This document shows positions 1 to 15,000 of a stretch of 64,000 bases of DNA, in pieces. The stretch covers positions 496,001 through 560,000 of the forward strand of contig OX421501.1 of NCBI GenBank assembly GCA_949126835.1, in the 5' to 3' direction. The DNA comes from Anisus vortex. Taxonomy: Eukaryota; Mollusca; Gastropoda; Planorbidae. Both the position numbers and the translations under genes were made by a program. Each line of letters begins with the position of its first letter. The stretch's first letter is position 1. The notes beneath the pieces are model-generated. The model was not told the DNA's origin and ran no database searches. It worked only from the letters and a program-made list of their open reading frames with translations.

Positions 1-3000
1 TGGATGAGGTGGCCATGAGATATGCAGCTTTAAATCTGGCATCTCTGCAGTTTAGATTTGGCAATCAGTAAATATACAGCATATTTCTCATCTTCTGATA
101 GGACTACGGTTTAGATTTGGCTATCAATAAATATACATCTTTCTCTACTTCTGATTGGACTAAAGTTAAGATTTGGCAATCGGTAAATATACAACATATT
201 TCTCTACTTCTGATTGGACTACAGTTTAGATTTCGCAATCAGTAAATATACAACATATTTCTCTACTTCTGATAGGACTAAAGTTTAGATTTGGCAATCA
301 GTAAATATACAACATATTTCTCTACTTCTGATACGACTACAGTTTAGATTTGGCAATCAGTAAATATAAAACATCTTTCTCTACTTCTGATAGGATTTCA
401 ACATTGCAAATATTCCTTTGATAGTTGTAACATCTGCCTTACTGTGCAGACTTAAGAACAAATTATTTTGAAATTAAATTTTCTACATATACATGTAAAA
501 CTAAAGAGCTGAAAGGTTAATTAACCAATGACATTTACAGATTAAGACTTAACAGATAAATGCTCAAATACTCAATGTCATTAACAGATTAAACCTAAAC
601 AGATGTATTGAGTCTGATTCCTCTAGCATGATCTTGTGTAAAAAAAAAAAACTTTATGGGTTAAGGAACATTATTATAGAAATATTTTATTAAATTGTGC
701 TTAGTTTTTACATTAAAGACTTTACTACTTGTTCTAAAGACATAAGAAAAATGTTTTTTTTATTATTAGTTTTAAAATGTAATGGCATATTATTTGACAA
801 TTAGAGTTCCTAAATCAACTTGTAGTTGTATGTTGTAGTTGTATGTTGTAGTTGTATGCTATAGTTGTATGTTGTAGTTGTAAGTTGTAGTTGTAAGCTG
901 TAGTTGTATGTTGTAGTTGTAAGCTGTAGTTGTATGCTGCAGTTGTAAGCTGTGTTTGAATGTTTTTATTCAAGTGAGGAATGCAGAGCAGCTTTAAGAG
1001 AAGCTATCAGAATGGCCCAGGAAAGTAATGATCAAGTTTGTCTTCAGCATGCACTGGTGAGTTTTCTTTTATCTGAATGTAACACTTGAATTGAGATGTT
1101 TGTATCTTTTGTGGTTTAAAAATAAATCATTTTAGACATCTGATACTGATTGTAAAACCGATAATTGGTTTTTGGAAAATTCTCTCCCTTCCCCCTAGAT
1201 GTCAAATGCGATGAAAGCCAAAATGGCATTGTTTACACCTTATCCAGGGAAATGACTTTTCCTTTTTTCATAGAAATTCCTGTTGTTGCTTTTTTTCAAT
1301 GTTTAGACCTTTTCACTCAAATGTTTCTTTTTTCCACCAAATGCATTAAAAAAAACTCACATCATTATATAGGTCTAGCTCTGAGTTCTTGTTTTTTTTA
1401 ATGATTAAAGTTAGATAATAATGAATGAGTAGGGCCTACATAAGTACATAGTTGGACACATATATTATATATATCTATCTATTTTTTTATATATATATAT
1501 ATACTGGTAATAGCCTCTGGGGAAACCACAGGGGGTAAAGAATTTTGTTTTATATGTTTTTATTATTTTTAGAAGTCGGTAAACAGGAGCTGGAAGTAAA
1601 GTTGGCCTAAGTCATGGTTTTAAATTTAAGAACTGACGATTCTAATTGGTGTTATTTACATTTCTATCAAATTACTAAGATAAATAAAACATAAACATGG
1701 TTTCATTTAACTTGTCATTTTTCACTGTAATAAATTCAGATGAAACTTTTTCTTAAAAGCAATATTAAGTGTAATCTCTTGTTCACCATGAGTAGGGCCT
1801 AGTAATCACTGTTGAGTGTTATTTTCTACATGTTTGGGGGGAAAAAAGCGACAAAAGTTGACCATAAATGAAAACTTTGACATGATCGAATGTCTGTTAT
1901 ACAAATTTTTAAATTGCTATCACAAAAGCAGAATTATTGGAAATTGTTGACGTCAAAGATTATAGGGTAGTGAGTGTACCTGATATTCGTTAGGGAAAAG
2001 TAAAGGAGATTGGGCGTTGTGGGCTTTTTGCTGATAATACAATATCCTAGTATGCCGTGGCCACAGAAACTTGTGAACACTGCTTTGCGGTGCCTATGGA
2101 TCAAATTGGTCTAACGGGGATAGTTTACTTATACTCGCGTCAGGCCAGTCATTGTAATCATAGGAAAATGTGGGGGGGGGGGAGGGGGAGCAAGACTAAT
2201 ATATAGGCTAAAATGTGTACATGAACAACAATATTCATTTTTATACCAAGTTATTATTGTTCTTAAACTGTTGTGTTTCCTTTTTAAATGTTTTAAATAT
2301 CTGTACTATTCATCCAATAAACACCACTTTTTTTTTTCAAAATCAATTTTTGTTCCATATTGGAAAGTGGGGTTAGGGTAGGCCTATAATAAGTTGACAA
2401 TTCTAAAGACAGTTATAAAGCTGTTATATTATTACTCTTTCTAAATACTTGTGTATATACTTTGTTATACAAAAGTAGAAAACCTAAATATTTTCAGGTT
2501 TTAATTTCTGAACAGAAATTTCAAAGAATGGTCAAAGTTTATGGAGAAAAAATTGGGTGAAAGGAAAAATTAGAAATTGACTATATAAAGACCATCATGT
2601 ATTAATAATATAGGCTTAGTTTTATATTTGCTAAATTGATAGATACAAGAATAAAAGAGAGGATAAAGTATAGAGTTAGGGATCAAACTTAAGCGATTTT
2701 ATTAATAGATGTTTGAAATTTTCTAAAAAAAGTATGTTTTGTTTTTACTTGCATATAAGTTTGTATGTTTGCCTGTGTGTGTGTATGTATAAGTGAGGCA
2801 GACAGACAGAAAGGAAGAGGATTGATTTAGGCAGAGACCTATTTAGAACGCTAAGGTTGAATGTCATCTGTTATAAATTTTTCAAAGCTGGATTTACATA
2901 CTCATTAGACCTAATTGCTATGCAATTAAAAAAAAAAATTAAGCAGCAATAGCCAAATTTAGGGGCCTTATACAAAAAAGTGTAGACATACACATATAAG

Positions 3001-6000
3001 CCCTCGGGGTATTTAATATTGTTCGAATATTTTCAAAGACTGTAAAAAGATCGACCGCTTGCTTTGATATTTCTGCTATTTGATGACTCGTAAACTTCTG
3101 TTACGGAATTTACAATCACAAACATTTATTATGTCGCTTTGATTTTATGAATGGAAAACTATAAACTATACTTATCCCGGTTGCCAGTTATTATAAGATT
3201 AGAACTCTAATAAATAAAGATTAAAATTGAAAGTTGCGTACCGGTACAGCTGAAGTTATTTGGAGTACGTGTTATTTGATGCGCACCGAAAACACGATTC
3301 TTGAGTTCTAAAAAAGCGCAAGCGGTCCTCTTATTAAAGTCTTTCATATTACGTCATCTGTCTATACTCTCAAAACCAAGTCGCTAAGCAGACAGACTGA
3401 TTTCATTGGGCTATTATTATTATTATATTGATATGATGTATAATTTTAGGGTTGTGTCGATGAACTATTCGCAAAAAGAAAAATATTTTTCTCATGGTCT
3501 GGTCACATCCCTGCTTATTAGAATTGATGGATTTATTTTAAAAAAATATATAACTAGTGTTTTCTGGACATTAATTGATGTGCCTTAATCCAACACAAGA
3601 TCCTTGAAAAAAAACTTTCTATTAGAACCAATAAAATCATGGGTGACTTTTGACAAAAGATTGCATTCCAACAATACCAGCCATTTCTTTCCAACAAAAC
3701 CAGCCATTGCTTTCCAACAAAACCAGCCATTGCTTTCCAACAAAACCAGCCATTGCTTTCCAACAAAACCAGCCATTGCTTTCCAACAAAACCAGCCATT
3801 GCTTTCCAACAATACCAGCCATTGCTTTCCAACAATACCAGCCATTGCTTTCCAACAAAACCAGCCATTGCTTTCCAACAAAACCAGCCATTGCTTTCCA
3901 ACAAAACCAGCCATTGCTTTCCAACAAAACCAGCCATTGCTTTCCAACAAAACCAGCCATTGCTTTCCAACAAAACCAGCCATTGCTTTCCAACAAAACC
4001 AGCCATTGCTTTCCAACAAAACCAGCCATTGCTTTCCAACAAAACCAGCCATTGCTTTCCAACAATACCAGCCATTGCTTTCCAACAAAACCAGCCATTG
4101 CTTTCAGAACTGATATTTTCAGGCCATCCTTTAACCATTAAATGCCCAGGATAATGAGATAAAACTCTCTGTATCTTCCTGATGTTAGGCAAAAAATCCT
4201 ACAGGCTAAAAAAAGACAAATCATACAAAAATTAAACTACTCTGCTTAAATGGGTATCAATTACATAAAAAAATGTTTATCTTGTACCAAAATGAAATAT
4301 CTGTTTATTTAATATCAAATATTTATGTGTTCATTTGTGTGGTCTATGCAGAATGTAAATGAAACCATGAAAAAAATCAGACCCGATTCAGTCTAGCGGC
4401 TAGTCCTAGCGATTAAACAATTATTGCTGCATTTACACAGTAATATATTTCTCCAATATTCGTTTTAGTTCTTTTATTATTTTTTTTTATAGAAATATTA
4501 ATGTTACGGTTATATAAAAAAGGATGATTGATAATTGGACCTACAAGTCCTACAATATAAAAAAATCAATTAGAAATAGTCTATATCCATATATTTCTTT
4601 TCTGTAAAAAGAAACAGGAAGTAGAACATTTTTACTTTATTATATTCCTGTTTAACATTGTAATCTAAATTTTTATGGTCTAAAACAGTGTTGTTGTTTT
4701 TTACTTTGGGTATGTAGCGGGCAATACAGGACAAAACGCTAGCGAGCAATGCATTGGGATACAGGAAGTTAGATAGAAACCAGCTGGCTGTATTCTAATA
4801 ACATAGATAGAAACCAGCTGGCTGTATTCTAATAACATAGATAGAAACCAGCTGGCTGTATTCTAATAACATAGATAGAAACCAGCTGGCTGTATTCTAA
4901 TAACATATTGTGTTTCCACAGGTCTGGTTAAATTTACTTGGAGAGAATCATACAGGAGTCACACAGCTGGAGAGATCAATCAAGAAAACTATTGACTTGT
5001 CTTTGCCTGTAAGTAGCCACTATTGACTTGTCATTGGTCTGTAAGTAGCCACTATTGACTTGTCATTGGTCTGTAAGTAGCCACTATTGACTTGTCATTG
5101 CCTGTAAGTAGCCACTATTGACTTGTCATTGCCTGTAAGTAGCCACTATTGACTTGTCATTGCCTGTAAGTAGCCACTATTGACTTGTCATTGGTCTGTA
5201 AGTAGCCACTATTGACTTGTCATTGGTCTGTAAGTAGCCACTATTTACTTGTCATTGCCTGTAAGTAGCCACTATTGACTTGTCATTGCCTGTAAGTAGC
5301 CACTATTGACTTGTCATTGCCTGTAAGTAGCATTGGAATTCACAGGCATTTAATAGTCTTTTCCAACTCTTTCACCTTCTACTTACTTCTAGACATGCAC
5401 ACCCTAGAACGGAGGTCGGCAACCTTTTGATAATAGTGTGCCAAGGCAGGATTTCTAATTCAGTCAGCGTGCCAACAGCTTAAAAGTCATTATGCTCTAG
5501 TACTCAAATTCTTGTAGAAGATACGTGGGTCGCCTTTTTTTTGGGAGGTCTTCCGCATGCCATTGAAAGTTGCTCTGCGTGCCAAGTCTGGCACGCATGC
5601 CGTAGGTTGCCAACCCCTGCCCTAGAACTCTTAGACTCGTGGGTCTTTAGAAAATAACAGCAATAAGGTTTCATTGAAAGAGTTGAACCACACAACGCAT
5701 TGGTCCAATCAGAACACCTCATGCTAATGTAGAGTTTATACTGCATCAGTATGTCATACCATGTCTCTGACCTGGGGCTTTTTCAAGGATTTACACAACA
5801 TTATAAAACTGTGTGTGTGCAATAGTAGCCCAGCAACTTTCAAGGATTCAACAAAACAAATTGATATTATATAAATGTTCAACACAAAGTACTTTGCCTT
5901 TTTCTCCATTATTGTTTTGGTTTGTACAAGCAAGTGAGCATTGAATTGTTCAGTTTACATCTATGTAAAATAACAAACGCATGCTCTGTGATAGTACTGG

Positions 6001-9000
6001 ACTTATTATGTTACTTCAACTATAGTCTCAATAAACCATGACAAGATAGATAATGACATAATAAAAAGATCATGAAATTATACAAATGATTACTTGATGT
6101 TCTGAACTGATATTAATGATTAGTCTAGTGTTTGTTTTCTACACAGAAACTTGCTGTGCTGGGTTTATATTTATGATTAGTCTAGGGTTTATTTTCTACC
6201 CAGAAACACAGCTGGGTTTATATTTATGATTAGTCTAGTGTTTTTTTTCTACCCAGAAACTTGCTGTGCTGGGTTTATATTTATGATTAGTCTAGTGTTT
6301 ATTTTCTACCCAGAAACTTGCTGTGCTGGGTTTATATTGGATCAGCAAGGGACTAGGAACAGGAAGTGAAACACCTGCAAGGTGAGTATAGACCAGAACA
6401 TTGTATAGCCTTGGCAAGGATAGCCAGGGTTTCTTGGCAAGTCTGAAAGTAGCTGCAAAACAACGGACTGATTCTTAGAGTCACTAAATGTAAAGTGTTT
6501 ACCGAATAGTTTCACAGGCAGAAACTGTTTACCTAATAGTTTCACTGGCAGAAACTGTAAAAGGAAAACACTTTTTGTCAATTTAATTATCGTTTAATTA
6601 TAGAGAAAGAGGTTAAAATGCGTATTAAGACCCTGTAGAATCTTCGATGATAGTTTTCTTTGTAAAGTCCCCACCTCCTTAAAGTGAGTTCAGTTGGAAA
6701 GTTTGTAGAGTGAAGTCGCTATATTAATACTTGTACATTATATGCCATTTTATTGAAACTTATGTTACCATCAGTTGATGCGTTTATTGATCGTTTATAT
6801 TGAGTCTACAATTTAAATAAAATTGTTTATTCAACAACTGGAGTTGTTTGATCTATCATTGTTGAGAAAGGTGTTGAAGATAATTATCACGAATATAACT
6901 ACATTGCTGCTTAGACCTGTCAGTCAAGGAACCCCTAGCTTGGGCTACAGATTAGCAGAATCTAGAGACTTCTAATAAAGATACAACTATATTCATTGAA
7001 TCCGATTTAACGAGTCGTAATAATAATCATCAATAAAGAGGACCATAACAATTTCGAGGGGCTCGTCCGGGATCTATCATCGAAGATTCTACAGGGTCTT
7101 AATACGCATTTTAACCTCTTTCTCTATAATTACTACGATCCAGAATTATCCTCCAATTTCCACGGGGTTGGACGAATTATTTTATTTAAACTGCCCTCAG
7201 GGCACAAAGGTCAAACCTTGGTCGCCTTGGACTCTGATACGCACTTGTTAAGAGGTCAATGCTTTACTACGTCATTCATTTATGACCGATATTCGTAACA
7301 CCCCCCTCCTTCCACAGTTTTATAATTATTTCTTTTTACATTTTAACAATACTAAAAAATGTTAATTTTAAGGAATAATTATAAAAGAAAATATTCCGGG
7401 GAAAACTATACAGTTCAATTGGCTATCCCAATAATTCAATAGAACTGATAACAATCATATATAACATATGCAATATAAGTTCATCCTATCAAATGGCTTA
7501 ACTACAGTCATTCAATCATTCAATTTTTAATTCAAAACAATGGACAATTAAATTGTTTATCTAAATCTTGTATACAAGAAAAATACATAGGGTTAAATAT
7601 TATACAATTTAATAATTTCCATTCCATTAACATTCCACGTTAATAAAACTCTCGCGTCTATTTAATTATAAACAAATATCTTTTACATTTGTAATTAAAC
7701 AACAAGAAAAAAAATCACTTAATGTCTATTCAGACACGACTTATTTTTCATAAGGAGAAAAAACCAAACGCTCTGATAGAACACATACTAGGCCTAACTC
7801 AATTACAAAACAAAAAAAATTACTAGCCCTGACCTAATTTCACTTTACAACAAAAATATTATTGCTCGTGTAGACAGTATTTTTTTTTCAAGCCTGTAGG
7901 CTGACTAACAGTAACACATTATACAACTGTCTGTGACGGGACACAGAAATTTAGGTCAATTCCGCACTCTCTCTCTCTATTCCTTCTTTCACCCTCTCAT
8001 TCTCAATTGATTCTAACAATGTTGACATCGCTATGCAAATTTTCCCAATTACCGCTTAGGTAAAAAAAAATTGCTACGCGATTTCAAAGTTATCTTGACT
8101 AAATGAGCATTATCTAACAACTATTATCTCAAAATGACATTCATTTATGTTATATTAAGAAATTTAAACATAGTATGTTACAGAATTTAGATAGTTTATA
8201 GCAAAAATCATTAAAAATATTTCAATTTCTCGTTTTACCATGACCTTTCTACGTCATAGGTTTGTTTAGAATAGTTCACAGCAGTTTTAAATTGAAACAT
8301 TCTATCTTTCATGCAGACATGGATTTACTTGAAACAAATTTGGTTAATTTACTTAATTAACTATCAATCAAAGCAGATTATATTATCTTCATACAATCTT
8401 AGTACTAAATAGTAAGTACTTATTTTCTTTAGATTACATTAAAGACATTTCAAATACAATATTATTGACATACAAAAGATAAAAGCATTAGATTAGATTA
8501 AAGAGCATACTATAGATTATTAATTTTTCCAGACAGAAATCAATTTAACAATTTTTACAAAACAATTGCTGGTCTGTATGGTTCCATATCCGAGCTTTTC
8601 AGTTTGTACGGTGGAATCCATTGCTCTTTTCCATTCCATAAAGGTTTTATTCATAGGTTCTAGGTTCTCCTGTTCCTCACAGTGTTCAGGTCTACCCAAT
8701 CTTTTGAATGTCAGTACAATTCATTCAATCTATTTTAACTCATACAAAAAAAAATAGATTAGTTTTACAATCTTGACATGAAATCCTTAATTAATAATAC
8801 ACTAGTTGAACATTGGTGTGTCAACATTATAAATTCTCAACCATGACATTCTCAACCATTCTGGTTTACAGTGTCAAGTCAGTGGCACATCCTAAATTTA
8901 TACAAAACAAGGATAACAAAGTTTACATTAGTTTCACTTCTGGTCTGCTTTTCATGTAACAGTTTCCTAAAAGTGAAAAATCATATATAATACATTTCTT

Positions 9001-12000
9001 GGAATTCTTGTTAGTCATAGTTCTGTCTCGCAGCAACTATTTTTACCCTTCTTTATCATACATTCAATGATAATAAAACAAATGAATAAATTCACATAGA
9101 AGAAATTTGCATCTTGACTCAGTGCAATTATTTCAACAACAGTACATGATAAAATAAATTTCCATTGTACAATCATAAAACATTTCTCAATACTTTAGTG
9201 ATAGAAAAATTCTCTTTTCTTAAAACCATTTACATCTTTTTCAATCAAATTATCCTCTCTGCCAAATGTTTCAATTATCATTTCCAGAGATTCTCAAACA
9301 TATCTTATAATCAGTCCACATTTATAATGTCCTCTGATTTAGAAACCAATTCTGCGGATAAAACTGATCTTTTTCTCTTATAGCAATTATTTTAAATGCT
9401 CAACCTAACAAGTTTGTTTAGAATTATCACAATATAATGATATCTGCTTTAACAATACTTTTTCTCAGTCCTTTTTCATCACAAGTAAGGGATTTAGTTT
9501 TAAAATAGTAAGTTTGGTAACTAACTATCAGTGAATTTGTCATTCAATTCATCCTGTACTCCAGGCATGAATTTTACAAATAAGAGTAACAATGTTAACA
9601 ACATCAAGCTTATTCCAATTGTTTTCAGAAGGTAAGGCTTTATCATTTTCAAATGATATAATATTTTTGCCTTTCTTTCATCACACAACAATGGCATCTG
9701 CATGTGAGCAGTGTACAATTTTTTTCTAACAAAAACAGTTATGTCAGACCAAAAATTTATGTACTTATCTAGGTACTTGCTCAGCCCAAGGAGATCCAAT
9801 TCGGTCTGCCATGCTTCTTGAAGTAGGTTGAGTGGTCCTCGGACAGTGGGTCCAAAGATTGGTCCATAGGCTCCTCGACTTTCCGGATAGGATTCAGTTG
9901 ACATCTCCTGCTCCAGGCATAAGTTCTTTAGGACTGGATTGAAGAGTTCCGGGGCGAAGTTGGTCCTTCGATCTGTCGGTATGGATTGTGGTAACCCATA
10001 GCTTTTGATAATTTCGGTCCAGCTCTCCGCACTTGTTTCTTCAGTGATGCTCCTCAAATCTTCATCTGTACCGGCAACTGCAGGTTTGGATTGTTGTTTG
10101 TTCATGCTGTGGTCTATCTGTTCATAGACATCAGTAGTAGGATTTTCTTTCTCGTTGACAGCTTTCTCATGCAACTGTAGCAACTCTGGGTCTACTTTCT
10201 GTTCAGCAGTCAATTCATTTTGTGATGACTTCTTTGATTGTTCATTTCCTTTCGGACAATCATCAATCTTGGATAAAAAAGTAGTATCAAGTTCCACTTC
10301 TTCTTCCTCTTTCTTCTCTTGTGGGAGAATTTCTTCTTTCTTTTCCTTTTCTTGTGAGAGAATTTCTTCTTTCTTTTTCTGTGGTGTCATACCATTTATG
10401 ACATCACCTACAGGATAAAGTTCTTTTTCTTTTCCTGTCTCCACAATAGGACTAGGGTCTGGATTTTCCTTCACAATCAGTTCAGGTCTCACCCTCCCTT
10501 TCGCCAAATCATTTGCTAGGATAACGGATATGCCTTCAACAGGAAGTTTTGATATTACTCCAACTGTCACATATCCTGTCACCAAGTCAGATGCGAGGTA
10601 TATCCTATGTAGAGGTATTTCTTCTTTCCATTCAAAACCTCTCAATAGGACAGTCTGTCCTGTCAATGTATTAACATTTAATGGTAATACATCTTTAAGC
10701 AGCAGGGTTAATGATGCCCCTGTGTCTCGTAATATTCTTACGGACTTCAGTGGTCCTTCCTTTTGTAAGGCCACACAACCTTCACTAATGAACGGTTGAA
10801 AACTGCACAGGGTCTCTGTGTCAATTTTATTCTTCCCTTGACCATGACTTTCGGGTGGTTTTTCATCCTTCGATGACTTCAGACTCTTTTCCGAGTCAAT
10901 AATACTTTGGTCTACTTTTTCGTCTCTGTGGACTTGGACAACCAATCCAATAGTAGCCATTCTGTATTTATAATCAGGATATTTATCCTCATTGTCTTCA
11001 GTTGTAGATTTCTCTACCTTCTGACTTTTGCTCTCAGGCAAATCCACCCTTAGTGTTTCTGGTTTAGAAGAATCTTTCTTCGAATTCAGTTCGTTTGTAT
11101 TTTCGCTTTCTTGTACATTCTGTATTTGTGCATGGCTGGCACACATGACCACTTTATTAGTTCCTTTATCTTTCCTTATGCTCCAACAGTCTTCAATGCT
11201 ATGTCCTACTCTTTTACAAAAAGTACATTGGACGTTTTTGTTGACAGGTTTCTTATTAACATCATTTTGTTTCACAAAATGCTCTTTTTCACGATGTTGT
11301 TGTTGTGTGTTTTCTGCTTGCCGTTGTGCCCTATTAAAATTCTTTTCACCAGCTGTCCTATGACACAGTGTATATTGTTCCGCTAAATCAGCAGCCTTAT
11401 GTGGGTCAGTGATGTCACGCTCGGATAAATACATTCTTACATCCGGCCTCACTTTGTTAATAAAATCTTCTAAGAGAATGATATCTTTCATTTCTTTTAA
11501 TGTGGAGATATTTCTAGATTTTATCAACTGATCCATTAACTTTTCTTCTGCTCGAAGGAAGTCTAAGTGTGTTTGGTAAGGGGACATTGTGTACTGACGG
11601 AACCTTTTCCGATAACTTTCCGGTATTTGGTTATAGGCTTTTAGTACAGTGTCTTTAATGACTTCATAATCATTTAATTGTTCCTCTTTTAACAATAGAA
11701 CACAATCTCTTGCCCTTCCCTGAGTAAAAGCTGTTCTGACTAATATTCCCCATTTATCTTCTGGGAACTTAAAATCTCTGCAAGAAATTTCAAAGGTCTG
11801 GAAGAAATTAGCTATTTCACTTTCTTTATCAATGTAGGTAGGGACTAGCTTTTTCCATCTGGCCATCTCTACATCATTATGAGATTCTTTTTTAGTAGCT
11901 CCTATCTTCGCTAGTTCTATTCTTTCCTGACTTTCTCTTTGACTTTTCTTATCTCTTTCCTGACTTTCTATTTCTAGACGTTTCTGTTCCATCTCACGAT

Positions 12001-15000
12001 CAAGACGTTTCTGTTCCATCTCACGATCAAGACGTTTTTCTTCTATTTCCATCCGTTTCATTTCTAACTGAAACCGTAACTGTTCAGACATCTGACCTTC
12101 AACTTGATATCCCTCCGCGCTTGATTCTACTTTCAACTTTCCACTCGCAATCAACACATCTTTTATCTGCTGTGTCAACACAGTCCTCGATGGTGTAGTC
12201 TAAGTAACTTCTATCTTCAAGATCTCAGCGATCTCTTTTAACTTCTTTATTGATAAAGTTTTCAGAACTTCTTCTTCTGGATTTTCAATAAATTCCATTC
12301 TTTAGTTAAGAGATTTATAAAGTGGTAAATTTTTCCAACTTACGTTTTTCCAATCGGAAGAATAAATTCAGCGTTATTAGACTTGCTCAGTAGGTCACGG
12401 CTTTACACACACAACACAACACAACTTGAATATATGCTTCACTATACAACTATATCGGACGCAAGCCCGCAAATTGTTATGCTCCTGTTCCTCACAGGAA
12501 CTTTTACTTAAAAGGATTATGCAAACATCTATAATGAAAAAAAGAAATGATTTGATAGACATTACGTCATAAGATAGTAATTTTTTAAAGTAGGCCTACA
12601 CCATTCAAACTCTCCAAGCCAAATTGCGGTGCATAACTTTTTTAAAAAGTCTTGACGCATTAAAAAAATAACACAGCAGAATAGGGAAAACCCGATAAGA
12701 CCCTCGCGTTTAACATAGTAAATGAACAGAAATGGCCATTTGTTAAGTACAGTTATATTTATTTGCATAGTTGGATCTAAAATTTTTGATTGTTTAAATC
12801 AAAACATTTATTATAATAAGTGATAAAAAAAATTTCTTTTTGAGGACGTTTCCAATATATACATTTAACTTTTGTACCAAGCGGTCAAACGGCTTAGGAG
12901 CATATAGCGAACAAACATATAAATATATAAAAATATAAACAAACTCACGGTAATTATATTGATTGATAAGCTCTAGGACAGATATTTTCTATGTTTACAG
13001 AGTAATTGATTCTATAAGACAAATATTTTCTATATTTACAGAGTAATAGATTCTATAGGACAGATATTTTTTATATTTACAGAGTAATAGATTCTATAGG
13101 ACAGATATTTTCTATGTTTACAGAGTAATAGATTCTATAGGACATATATTTTCTATGTTTACAGAGTAATAGATTCTATATGGCAGATATTTTCTATGTT
13201 TACAGAGTAATAGATTCTATATGGCAGATATTTTCTATGTTTACAGAAGAGTAATAGATTCTATAGGACAGATATTTTCTATGTTTACAGAGTAATAGAT
13301 TCTATAGGACAGATATTTTCTATGTTTACAGAGTAGTAGATTCTATAGGACAGATATTTTCTATGTTTACAGAAGAGTAATAGATTCTATAGGACAGATT
13401 TATTCTATGTTTACAGAGTAATAGATTCTATAGGACATATATTTTCTATGTTTACAGAGTAATAGATTCTATATGGCAGATATTTTCTATGTTTACAGAG
13501 TAATAGATTCTATAGGACATATATTTTCTATGTTTACAGAGTAATAGATTCTATAGGACATATATTTTCTATGTTTACATAGTAATAGATTCTATATGGC
13601 ATATATTTTCTATGTTTACAGAGTAATAGATTCTATATGGCAGATATTTTCTATGTTTACAGAGTAATAGATTCTATAGGACATATATTTTCTATGTTTA
13701 CAGAGTAATAGATTCTATATGGCAGATATTTTCTATGTTTACAGAGTAATAGATTCTATATGGCAGATATTTTCTATGTTTACAGAAGAGTAATAGTTTC
13801 TATAGGACAGATATTTTCTATATTTACAGAGTAATAGTTACTAATAGATTCTATAGGACAGATATTTTCTATGTTTACAGAAGAGTAATAGATTCTATAG
13901 GACAGATATTTTCTATGTTTACAGAGTAATAGATTCTATAGGGCAGATATTTTCTATGTTTACAGAGTAGTAGATTCTATAGGACAGATATTTTCTATGT
14001 TTACAGAGTAATAGATTCTATAGGGCAGATATTTTCTATGTTTACAGAGTAATAGATTCTATAGGACAGATATTTTCTATGTTTACAGAGTAATAGATTC
14101 TATAGGGCAGATATTTTCTATGTTTACAGAGTAATAGATTCTATAGGACAGATATTTTCTATGTTTACAGAGTAATAGATTCTATAGGGCAGATATTTTC
14201 TATGTTTACAGAGTAATAGATTCTATAGGACAGATATTTTCTATATTTACAGAGTAATAGTTACTAATAGATTCTATAGGACAGATATTTTCTATGTTTA
14301 CAGAAGAGTAATAGATTCTATAGGACAGATATTTTCTATGTTTACAGAGTAATAGATTCTATAGGACAGATATTTTCTATGTTTACAGAGTAGTAGATTC
14401 TATAGGACAGATATTTTCTATGTTTACAGAAGAGTAATAGATTCTATAGGACAGATATTTTCTATGTTTACAGAAGAGTAATAGATTCTATAGGACAGAT
14501 ATTTTCTATGTTTACAGAGTAATAGATTCTATAGGACAGATATTTTCTATGTTTACAGAGTAATAGATTCTATAGGACAGATATTTTCTATATTTACAGA
14601 GTAATAGATTCTATAGGACAGATTTTTTCCATGTTTACAGAAGAGTAATAGATTCTATAGGACAGATATTTTCTATGTTTACAGAAGAGTAATAGATTCT
14701 ATAGGACAGATATTTTCTATGTTTACAGAGTAATAGATTCTATAGGACAGATATTTTCTATGTTTACAGAGTAGTAGTTTCTATAGGACAGATATTTTCT
14801 ATGTTTACAGAAGAGTAATAGATTCTATAGGACAGATATTTTCTATGTTTACAGAAGAGTAATAGATTCTATAGGACAGATATTTTCTATGTTTACAGAG
14901 TAATAGATTCTATAGGACAGATATTTTCTATATTTACAGAGTAATAGTTACTAATAGATTCTATAGGACAGATATTTTCTATGTTTACAGAAGAGTAATA

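Larger units (their letters stand above)
6590..12480 (-). mobile_element. Degraded Ty3/Gypsy-type LTR retrotransposon, rearranged 3' end
   Basis: Read on the minus strand: LTR-end-like ATAACA (complement of 12470-12475), a primer-binding-like stretch just after it, the gag-protease-integrase-remnant frame (12298-9521), ~2.2 kb of AT-rich non-coding sequence, a purine tract (complement of 7301-7315), then TGTTACG at 7300, a plausible 3' LTR start. That LTR stops at 7074, where it meets an oppositely oriented LTR fragment and its primer-binding site. No matching full 5' LTR is seen above 12475. Reverse transcriptase and RNase H are absent. It sits antisense in ANAPC5 intron 3. Confidence 0.72.

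Noticed and set aside
3554..4192. Long overlapping open frames on both strands (up to 212 codons)
   Set aside because: Products of a 23-bp tandem repeat without stops; no start, splice or domain support.
6342..6581. Minus-strand 79-codon frame
   Set aside because: Antisense to an ANAPC5 exon and a short local repeat; no domain.
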